Assembly (NCBI GenBank): GCA_964226685.1
Contig: CAXQRU010000174.1
Location: 1 to 10,060, forward strand
Source of the DNA: CAXQRU01 sp964226685
GTDB lineage: Bacteria; Pseudomonadota; Gammaproteobacteria; Pseudomonadales; Cellvibrionaceae
Direction of reading: 5' to 3'
Length of the DNA: 10,060 bases
Shown here: one piece after another, positions 4,748 to 10,060 of the stretch
How positions within the stretch are numbered: position 1 is the stretch's first letter
Layout of the letters: each line of letters begins with the position of its first letter
Notes under the pieces: generated by a model
What the model was told of the DNA's origin: nothing
Database searches by the model: none
What the model saw: the letters and a program-made list of their open reading frames with translations, nothing else
Made by a program: the position numbers and the translations under genes

Positions 4748-5359
4748 CTAACTAAACAGCGCGCTTCTCTGAAATTTCTCCCTTAGAAAGCGACCGTGAG
4801 CTTCTATATTATCAATATCATTCTTATGAATGTCGATCACTATATCCTGCATTTCTCGCTCTAAAATATTGAGCTGTTCTAGCAGTAAGTCCTTTGCGGT
4901 TTTGCCATTTTTGTGTGGATGAAAACTCGCGTAAGCACGAGGTAGTTTGAGATAGTTTTCCATGGTTTGTGGCAAATAGGAAAGAGCGGTTTCTCTAATG
5001 GTGTAAACCGCAGAGGCAGAATCATTATAATCCTGAAGGCTCGGCAAAACAGAGATGATATGCTCCACAATCTGCTCTATCTTGACCACAATTTCGTTGG
5101 CAACTCGCTTTTTTAAGGTATCGAGCAAGTTGCGCAAGCTGCTTTTAATCTCATTGGCATCACCCATTCGATCAAAGCTAAAGCGGTAGCGTTCGGGGTT
5201 GGGGATGGCGAAGACACCCGCTAAATATAAGGCGAGTACAATCAGGTACCAATAGTCGTTAATGATCCCCGTGAAGTAAAGCCCAAGACCAACGAGGCCT
5301 AGGGCTGACCCCACAATGTTAGGCATTCCATATAAAAAATACAGAATACGTTTTGCCAT
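4748..5359 (-). CDS. XpaC-like membrane protein of the TelA operon
   Basis: This 203-aa protein has two N-terminal membrane segments (about 12-30 and 36-53) and then a cytoplasmic helical domain rich in charged residues (65-200). The arrangement and the IRETALSYLPQTMENYLKLP segment (121-140) resemble the XpaC family (named after 5-bromo-4-chloroindolyl phosphate hydrolysis). Proteins of this family are often encoded beside TelA, and their true activity is unclear. The ATG begins 1 nt after the VWA gene's TAA, so the two are translationally coupled. It probably anchors the TelA assembly at the inner membrane (inference). Confidence 0.72.
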   Translation of the reverse strand: MAKRILYFLYGMPNIVGSALGLVGLGLYFTGIINDYWYLIVLALYLAGVFAIPNPERYRFSFDRMGDANEIKSSLRNLLDTLKKRVANEIVVKIEQIVEHIISVLPSLQDYNDSASAVYTIRETALSYLPQTMENYLKLPRAYASFHPHKNGKTAKDLLLEQLNILEREMQDIVIDIHKNDIDNIEAHGRFLREKFQRSALFS

Positions 5360-5360
5360 A

Positions 5361-6908
5361 TTACTGATACCCTCGAATGTTCTTGAATATGCTATTTAGA
5401 GAACTCTTCTTGGCATCAAACACTTTGCCTCCTGTTAGCTCACTAATTTTTTCCATTTCATCGTCATTACTTTGGCCAAACAAAATGGGGAATGTTTTTA
5501 CATTTTTTACCTTAACCGGAAGATTTCTATACATATTTTGAAACTCTTCAAAGTCAATACCTTGTTGGTTTTGACCGTCGGTCAGTAAGACAACGGTATA
5601 GTACTTTTCGGGATCGTTACTAATGGCAACCTCAACTTGCCGATATGCTTCCGATAAACTACTGTAAATCGCGGTTCCACCATCCGGTTGTAAGTAGTTT
5701 ATGTAGTCTCGCAACTGAGTCATCTCTGGGCTATTTTTATCAGTATTTGTGATAGTGAAATCAGATACAGGTAGAGGCTGGTCGTTAAATGGGAGCATGC
5801 TGATGGTCTCTCTGGCTCTAAAGCGGGCAAATTGCCCGGTGAGAGAGTTATCAACTCCAGTTAAATTATTGAGTGCATCTTTAAGTTGCATGATACTCTC
5901 ACCCTGCATAGAACCGCTGACATCTAACACAAAAAATGTATGTGAGAGTTTTCTGTGTTTATCGAGATAGGCAAACAGTAAATTATCGACATCAGAGAGC
6001 GTTCGCGGGAAGGGCAGTTCGATTAATAGATTATCAGCAAAGTCGCTCGATAGTTTAACTTCTTTGATGGCTGGCCGGCGTGATGTTTGACTCATGATTT
6101 GGCTTTGAATATCCGCCGAGCGTAAGCAATTGACTAATTGATCGTAAGCCTCACGTTTCTCTTTATTGAGCAGCATCAATGGGTAATCAGCGGTAATGAT
6201 CCCCTCTTTGGGGTAAAGTAGGGTCAGTGGTTCGGTCAATCGTCCACTGGCATTGAGCTGCATTAAAACCGATTCATAATTGATCATACCGTCGAGTTGA
6301 TTCTGCTCTCTGATATAAGCATCAGCTAGCCAGCCTGAGCTGCCAGCTGTCAGAGCCTGTCCTTTGAAAAAATCTTTCAGTGCACTGTTGTCAATTGAGC
6401 TTGGATCAAACTCGTTTTGATTGTCCGATAAGGCGGAGGCTGCACCAAATAGCGCTGTGAATCCAGAGTTACTAGAGGCTGGGTTGGTCATGGCATAACT
6501 CAGCTCGCCAGCGGCCGATTTAGCTGCGATGTCGCGCCAGGTGACTTTATTGGTATCCCAACCAAAAGCTTTAATCTTGTCAGCTTTTATCCCCATCACA
6601 ACCGGCGATAACATGATTTTTTCTTGAATCACAATGCGTTTGTTGGTTTGCTCTAGCAAATTCATGTACTTGGCGTGAGAAAACCAAGCCAAATCATACT
6701 CAGCCCCACCGGCCAATTGTTCCGCGCCATCTAAGGTGCCAACATAAGTGAAATCGAGCTCTACATTAGCACAACTATGGATAGAACCTAGCAGTGGTTG
6801 CAGATCCTTTAGTTCTGAACCAGCCAAAATTGTCATGGGTTCGCGGCTTTGGCTACAGGCAATGCAGAATGAGACGATAAAAGTGATGAGTGTGATTAAG
6901 CGCATCAT
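5361..6908 (-). CDS. Lipoprotein fusing a solute-binding-like domain to a VWA domain
   Basis: The 515-aa product starts at one of two adjacent ATGs (6908 or 6905) after an AGGATAGGAAG ribosome site. The reading frame is open for 41 codons further upstream, but that part overlaps telA and lacks an SD. A hydrophobic leader ends FCIAC (C18), a plausible lipobox. Residues about 25-270 resemble a periplasmic extracellular-binding fold with TNPASSNSG (141-149) and LLYPKEG (230-236). Residues about 322-510 are a von Willebrand A domain with an intact MIDAS: DVSGS (329-333), T412 in GGTAIY, D444 in LTDG. It probably binds divalent metal and a protein partner in the periplasm. It follows telA by 13 nt. 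The binding region shares motifs with the first gene of the operon, so the two may be paralogous. Confidence 0.85.
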   Translation of the reverse strand: MMRLITLITFIVSFCIACSQSREPMTILAGSELKDLQPLLGSIHSCANVELDFTYVGTLDGAEQLAGGAEYDLAWFSHAKYMNLLEQTNKRIVIQEKIMLSPVVMGIKADKIKAFGWDTNKVTWRDIAAKSAAGELSYAMTNPASSNSGFTALFGAASALSDNQNEFDPSSIDNSALKDFFKGQALTAGSSGWLADAYIREQNQLDGMINYESVLMQLNASGRLTEPLTLLYPKEGIITADYPLMLLNKEKREAYDQLVNCLRSADIQSQIMSQTSRRPAIKEVKLSSDFADNLLIELPFPRTLSDVDNLLFAYLDKHRKLSHTFFVLDVSGSMQGESIMQLKDALNNLTGVDNSLTGQFARFRARETISMLPFNDQPLPVSDFTITNTDKNSPEMTQLRDYINYLQPDGGTAIYSSLSEAYRQVEVAISNDPEKYYTVVLLTDGQNQQGIDFEEFQNMYRNLPVKVKNVKTFPILFGQSNDDEMEKISELTGGKVFDAKKSSLNSIFKNIRGYQ

Positions 6909-6921
6909 GAGCTTCCTATCC

Positions 6922-8124
6922 TTAGAGAGTGAGTGTGTCGCTAGTGATAGCCGTAATGGTTCTGACTTCTTCGTTCTTAACTCGGTCGACATAAGACTGC
7001 GCCTTGTTGATTTCAGAGCTAAGCGTATCAACCGTTTGTTGCATGCTGTCTAAGGCTTTTACCTTGAATTCGGTCATCATATCCATTGTGTCGTAGATAT
7101 TTTGAAAAGCACGCTTCAACTTATCTAGCTCAACGGTTGAGCTAGCGGCGCCTTGCTGTATTTCAGCTGACTGCCGTTTTAGCATGGCCGAGGTGCCTTC
7201 AATAAGGCTGCCCGTGGTTTTGTTGAGCGCGTTGATTTGATCGAGCACTAATTTTTGGTTGTCCAATGCGCTAGCAACAATAACCGCTGTGCGTAGAGCA
7301 GAAATTGTCGTCGTCGTTGCTCGGTCTACGCCTTTGATCAGCTCAAAATTATTTTTGCGAATCATATCAAGGGCCAAATACCCTTGGATGCTCACCGCTT
7401 CTTGAGTGAGTAAGTCGGTGACTTTTTGGCGAGTATAGAACAATAGCTCTTCTTGGATGATGCGCGCTTTCTCAGGACTTGCCAGTTGAATCTCTGCGAC
7501 TTTCTCAGATATAGCCGCATCGATTTGTTTACCTATATAGACATAACGTTTTAGCTGTTCCATGGTTTGCCATAAGTTCACCTTTTCTTGCTCGATGGCG
7601 GCATTATCCATACGCAATTCATCTTGACTTCGATATAGCGTTTCTAAAATTTTATTGATGTGGGTTTGTGACGATTGAAATTTGGCAAAATAATCGCGGA
7701 TTTTACTCCCAAAGGGAATGAAACCCAAAATTTTCTTGGGAGAAAATAAATCCCCTTGTGTTGATGGATCCAAATCTTCAACGGTTCGGCGCAATTCCAC
7801 CAAGGCTTGACCTACGGTGGTGCCTTCTCCAACTAGTTCGGTTTTCAGCATGCCGGCAGGGCGATTGAGCATTCGGTTGGATGAGCCAGCGGCTTCGCGA
7901 ATTTCTTTATTACCCATCGCATGCAGAGCGTTGAGTTGAGATTTAAATTCGTCACTTTGAACATCTAACTCAACGATTGAGCTAACGAACTCCTTTACTC
8001 GTTGGTCAAGGCTACTGATATCCTCAGGCTTTAATTGAACCATTTCATAAGCTTGTTCAGGTTCAATTACAGCAACGGGTTCTGGGGGGGTTAATACCAT
8101 CGGATTGTCATCAACTTGACTCAT
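6922..8124 (-). CDS. telA: TelA/KlaB-type toxic anion resistance family protein
   Basis: This 400-aa cytoplasmic coiled-coil protein has the usual TelA length. Hallmarks include MGNKEIREAAGSSNRMLNRP (70-89), a basic-hydrophobic stretch PKKILGFIPFG (129-139), long amphipathic helices through 150-300, and a C-terminal helix set (330-385) ending in the TelA-like SYVDRVK. No membrane segment is seen. TelA/KlaB proteins are linked to tellurite and other stress resistance, but the mechanism is not settled. The start at 8124 follows TAGGAG, in which the upstream gene's stop codon is part of the SD, so translation is likely coupled. It sits between an anchored binding-like protein and a VWA lipoprotein, as in Tel/Kla-type gene neighbourhoods. 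Confidence 0.9.
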   Translation of the reverse strand: MSQVDDNPMVLTPPEPVAVIEPEQAYEMVQLKPEDISSLDQRVKEFVSSIVELDVQSDEFKSQLNALHAMGNKEIREAAGSSNRMLNRPAGMLKTELVGEGTTVGQALVELRRTVEDLDPSTQGDLFSPKKILGFIPFGSKIRDYFAKFQSSQTHINKILETLYRSQDELRMDNAAIEQEKVNLWQTMEQLKRYVYIGKQIDAAISEKVAEIQLASPEKARIIQEELLFYTRQKVTDLLTQEAVSIQGYLALDMIRKNNFELIKGVDRATTTTISALRTAVIVASALDNQKLVLDQINALNKTTGSLIEGTSAMLKRQSAEIQQGAASSTVELDKLKRAFQNIYDTMDMMTEFKVKALDSMQQTVDTLSSEINKAQSYVDRVKNEEVRTITAITSDTLTL

Positions 8125-8133
8125 AATATTCTC

Positions 8134-9159
8134 CTAATATTGCTGCTCTATTTTGGTAATGATGGATTCAATGTATTCATAAGCGGGAGGCTCGATGACA
8201 TTGACTAAGCGTTTGGGCAAAGAAATATTGTGTTGATTAATAAACTCATCAAAATATTTCATATTGCTGTTTCTAAAGCCGTGTTCAATGGCTAACTTTT
8301 GCAGTTCGGGGTCCGTTTCGAGTGGTAGTCCGAGTTGTTTGCCGTCTTCATTAAACCCTATGAAGACATGTTTGGTGAACAATGAGGGTTTTGGGTATAG
8401 CAAAACCATATCATCGTCAATGCCATCATTGGCGGCTTGATAAATATATTGTGACTCATAAATCATAACTAAGGGTGCTTTACCCATCCCCATGAGTAAG
8501 TAGTCATTAAAGGGTTGCGCGGATGAGCCCTCAATAAACCCTTGTTGGGTAAATATTTCCGCGATAGCTGGAAATAGATTATTAATTTCGCCTTCGCTCT
8601 TCACAATATTGTTGGCGTTAAGTACGTAGCTTGCTAATGCTAAATACATAGCAGCCGAATTTGACTTGCGAACATCCGTCGAGTTAATCATCAAGCGTTT
8701 GTTGATGGAGAAGTCCGGGTTATTCTCAAGCTCCTTCCAGCGAGTTTTCTGCTGAAAGGTATTGAGATAGGCTTGCATATCTAGGGAATAGTAACCTTTT
8801 TCTTGCTTGGACAGGTTGTTTGCTTCTAGTACATCGACCAGGGGTTTCCATGAGGCAACCGCCATGGGGGTAAAGAATGGGTTAAAACTTTTGGAGCCAG
8901 GAACTTCTCGTTTTATTTTCTCAGCCGCTGGTAAGCCCGCAGGGAAAGCATAGTCATAAGATGATAAATCAAAGCTGGTGGCAATTTGGCGAGAGCCTGC
9001 TTTTTGGTATTCGACTACATAACCGAGCTCTTTCAAGCGTTCTTGCACTCGGATGTCATCAAAGAAGGGTTGTTTTTCCGAGCCGATTAAACCACTGACG
9101 TGGACGGCTGAGTTGCTAAGAATGGAATTGTAAACGGCAATTCCTACGCCCAGTAACAA
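8134..9159 (-). CDS. Membrane-anchored solute-binding-like protein, 5' end broken by an amber codon
   Basis: The 341-aa open frame begins with TTG at 9159, but that start has no SD and cuts through the predicted membrane anchor. The frame continues upstream to a better start (ATG at 9228) interrupted by TAG at codon 4. The remainder looks like a periplasmic binding-fold protein: FDLSSYDYAFP (63-73), RLMINSTDVRKSNSAA (155-170) and VLLYPKPSLFTKHVF (252-266). The last two correspond to motifs of the VWA lipoprotein downstream. It is anchored by an N-terminal segment and faces the periplasm. It is the first gene of the TelA operon, 9 nt before telA. The ligand is unknown. Whether it is expressed from TTG, by readthrough or not at all cannot be told. 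Confidence 0.72.
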   Translation of the reverse strand: MLLGVGIAVYNSILSNSAVHVSGLIGSEKQPFFDDIRVQERLKELGYVVEYQKAGSRQIATSFDLSSYDYAFPAGLPAAEKIKREVPGSKSFNPFFTPMAVASWKPLVDVLEANNLSKQEKGYYSLDMQAYLNTFQQKTRWKELENNPDFSINKRLMINSTDVRKSNSAAMYLALASYVLNANNIVKSEGEINNLFPAIAEIFTQQGFIEGSSAQPFNDYLLMGMGKAPLVMIYESQYIYQAANDGIDDDMVLLYPKPSLFTKHVFIGFNEDGKQLGLPLETDPELQKLAIEHGFRNSNMKYFDEFINQHNISLPKRLVNVIEPPAYEYIESIITKIEQQY

Positions 9160-9228
9160 GATTAGACTTAATAGCGGTGTACCGATGTGGTCGTTCGCAG
9201 CTATCGAGCCTTGGTCCTATTTTTTCAT
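9160..9228 (-). other. Likely original 5' coding end with an in-frame amber codon
   Basis: ATG (9228-9226), AAA, AAA and then TAG (9219-9217) are followed without further stops by DQGSIAANDHIGTPLLSLI, which runs straight into the TTG-started frame. GGATGG lies a few nt before this ATG. The added residues complete a hydrophobic helix (LLSLILLLGVGIAVY). A TGG-to-TAG change would explain the stop (inference). Confidence 0.6.
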
Positions 9229-9261
9229 GTTCCATCCAATTGTGACCCTAATAACGCGGCC

Positions 9262-9290
9262 ATTAACTCATACCGAATTAATGAAGTCAA
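9262..9290 (-). promoter_or_regulatory. Possible sigma-70 promoter of the TelA operon
   Basis: On the minus strand TTGACT (9290-9285), 17 nt and then GTTAAT (9267-9262) precede the likely ATG at 9228 by about 34 nt. The -35 is good but the -10 matches consensus at only four of six positions, so the call is tentative. Confidence 0.35.
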
Positions 9291-9336
9291 ATTTTGATTG
9301 ATGGATGTCAAGCTCCTGCCATTATGAGGGTCTAAT

Positions 9337-9513
9337 TTACGCTTCCATATAAGGTAGGCTAAGCTCAGAGTGGTCGATATGCTCTATATACTCTTTAAGC
9401 GAGAGTTCTATGGTCTGAGTCATTTTTTGAGGGCAGGTATACCCTATTAACTTAGATAACTCATTGATACTTAATGATAAGTGCTCTATTTGCATCCCGT
9501 GGTGTGCGGTCAT
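9337..9513 (-). CDS. Small protein, paralogue 1 of a tandem pair
   Basis: This 58-aa protein of unknown family starts at ATG 9513 with GGAG (9524-9521) at 7 nt spacing. An internal Met7 has no SD. It has no signal peptide or membrane segment. The middle NELSKLIGYT (17-26) is helical, and the C-terminus EYIEHIDHSELSLP (41-54) closely matches the end of the second small protein encoded at 9800-9973. The upstream region also shares three sequence blocks with that gene. It lies 108 nt upstream of the probable TelA-operon start, on the same strand, and could be co-transcribed or regulatory, but nothing proves this. Confidence 0.6.
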   Translation of the reverse strand: MTAHHGMQIEHLSLSINELSKLIGYTCPQKMTQTIELSLKEYIEHIDHSELSLPYMEA

Positions 9514-9573
9514 GATTGCTCTCCGGTGTTTAAATTTTATACTAAAACGAATTTGGATGTTGATTTGGATGCG
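9514..9573 (-). repeat. Conserved leader, copy 1
   Basis: Given on the plus strand, the blocks are CTCCGGTGTTT (9521-9531, containing the SD), ACTAAAACGA (9541-9550) and ATTTGGATGCG (9563-9573). All three recur in the same order before the second small gene. A further ATTTGGATG at 9551-9559 makes a local 12-bp direct repeat. The leader may contain the promoter and an operator. Confidence 0.65.
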
Positions 9574-9799
9574 GTTAGATCAAAAAATATTCAAAATAAT
9601 GACCAAAACTCGATACGCCCCAATGTTGCAGGATAACGTATTGATTTTTAATGTGTTTAGTGGGTGGGTTTTTAGGGGGCTAAGATGGTTATCGACAACC
9701 ATATTGGCTTAGCGGGCTGTTGAAATTCGTAGAATATCAACAGCCTGTTAGAGAGCAACATCCCTAACGGTGAGATGCTCGCAAAGATATGTTTTGTGG
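9574..9799. other. Intergenic stretch with two strong hairpins
   Basis: No credible gene is seen between the two small ORFs. Hairpin A (9685-9702) is ATGGTT/AACCAT with a 6-nt loop. Hairpin B (9715-9745) has a 9-bp stem GGCTGTTGA/TCAACAGCC, an A-A mismatch and an inner ATTC/GAAT stem with a GTA loop. Neither is followed by a T-tract on either strand, so they are not typical intrinsic terminators. Plus-strand frames here look like antisense shadows. Confidence 0.6.
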
Positions 9800-9973
9800 C
9801 TAAGCAGGAAGTTCGCAATCGGAATAATCAATATGCTCTACATGGTCAAGAAGGCTAGGGTTAAGTGCAAACAGTGCCTTTAGAGCCGCCTGTGTGTAGC
9901 CATCTTTTAAGATTTCTCTTAAACGTTTAAGGTCAATATTATGATTATTTGAGGCCCATTTGTTCGTATTCAT
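9800..9973 (-). CDS. Small protein, paralogue 2 of a tandem pair
   Basis: This 57-aa protein of unknown family starts at ATG 9973 with GGAG (9983-9980) at 6 nt spacing. The N-terminal part is polar. NIDLKRLREILKDGYTQAAL (12-31) could form helices resembling a small HTH-like unit, though this is only a guess. The C-terminus DHVEHIDYSDCELPA (43-57) parallels the EHID-S-LP ending of paralogue 1. The leader is also shared, so the ORF is likely real and duplicated. No signal peptide or membrane segment is seen. Confidence 0.6.
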   Translation of the reverse strand: MNTNKWASNNHNIDLKRLREILKDGYTQAALKALFALNPSLLDHVEHIDYSDCELPA

Positions 9974-10029
9974 AGTGTTCTCCGGTGTTTCTAAGCACTA
10001 AAACGATCCTCAAAAGGCATTTGGATGCG
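9974..10029 (-). repeat. Conserved leader, copy 2
   Basis: On the plus strand the blocks are CTCCGGTGTTT (9980-9990), ACTAAAACGA (9997-10006) and ATTTGGATGCG (10019-10029). Blocks 2 and 3 are 12 nt apart in both copies; blocks 1 and 2 are 6 nt apart here and 9 nt in copy 1. The third block ends 10 nt before adapter sequence begins, so any upstream part is lost. Confidence 0.65.
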
Positions 10030-10039
10030 CAAATGGTAC

Positions 10040-10060
10040 AGATCGGAAGAGCACACGTCT
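10040..10060. other. Illumina TruSeq adapter sequence at the contig end
   Basis: The last 21 bases (beginning AGATCGGAAGAGC and ending CACGT plus CT) match the start of the standard TruSeq read 1 adapter exactly. This is library sequence left by incomplete trimming, not genome. Biological sequence ends at about 10039. Confidence 0.97.

Noticed and set aside
9464..9712. 82-codon plus-strand ORF
   Set aside because: It runs antisense to the better supported small gene and its leader, and lacks an SD and protein-like composition.
9715..9745. Integron attC site
   Set aside because: There are no properly spaced R/L boxes and no integrase or cassette array; it is just a hairpin.
1..10039. CRISPR array or known defence system
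   Set aside because: No regularly spaced repeats and no Cas-, nuclease- or reverse-transcriptase-like proteins are seen; the repeats present are two- or three-copy only.

Overview
This looks like one end of an assembled contig from an AT-rich gammaproteobacterium, probably marine or aquatic. The evidence is an NtrC-type sigma-54 activator, a YtjA/DUF1328 - DUF2383 - OmpA stress cluster and a TelA/KlaB-type operon. The genus cannot be fixed from the sequence alone. The last 21 bases match the start of the Illumina TruSeq adapter, so the right edge is an untrimmed assembly end.

Layout. (1) 78-1056: a promoter followed by a tight plus-strand array of nine tRNA genes, in order Glu(TTC), interrupted Ser, Ser(TGA), Leu(TAG), Cys(GCA), Asp(GTC), Pro(TGG), Thr(TGT), Arg(GCG). 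Gaps are only 2-10 nt, some genes encode CCA and others do not, and the second gene is split in its anticodon loop by a 161-bp element with long inverted repeats. (2) 1212-4108: a plus-strand sigma-54 activator converges, through a bidirectional hairpin, on a minus-strand operon of an OmpA-domain protein, a 53-aa DUF1328 membrane protein with a GTG start, and a DUF2383 four-helix protein. That operon has a near-consensus -24/-12 promoter with candidate activator sites upstream, which suggests a self-contained activator/target unit. (3) 4149-4319: degenerate second copies of the last two array tRNAs (Thr, Arg), so the sigma-54 unit lies between two copies of the same tRNA sequence. (4) 4377-9228: a compact minus-strand operon encoding a membrane-anchored solute-binding-like protein (with an in-frame amber codon at codon 4 of its likely original reading frame), a TelA/KlaB protein, a lipoprotein fusing a binding-protein-like domain to a VWA domain, an XpaC-like membrane protein, and a small, apparently frameshifted membrane-protein gene. 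(5) 9337-10036: two paralogous genes of 57-58 codons on the minus strand, each behind the same conserved leader, separated by two strong hairpins.

How the parts may work together (inference). The EBP probably drives the OmpA/YtjA/DUF2383 envelope-stress operon from the sigma-54 promoter. The TelA operon joins a cytoplasmic coiled-coil TelA protein to membrane and periplasmic partners (XpaC-like, VWA lipoprotein, anchored binding protein), an arrangement known from Tel/Kla-type stress and tellurite-resistance loci, although here its first and last genes look damaged. Decayed tRNAs, a MITE-like insertion, a displaced tRNA duplication and broken genes together suggest an accessory region in flux.
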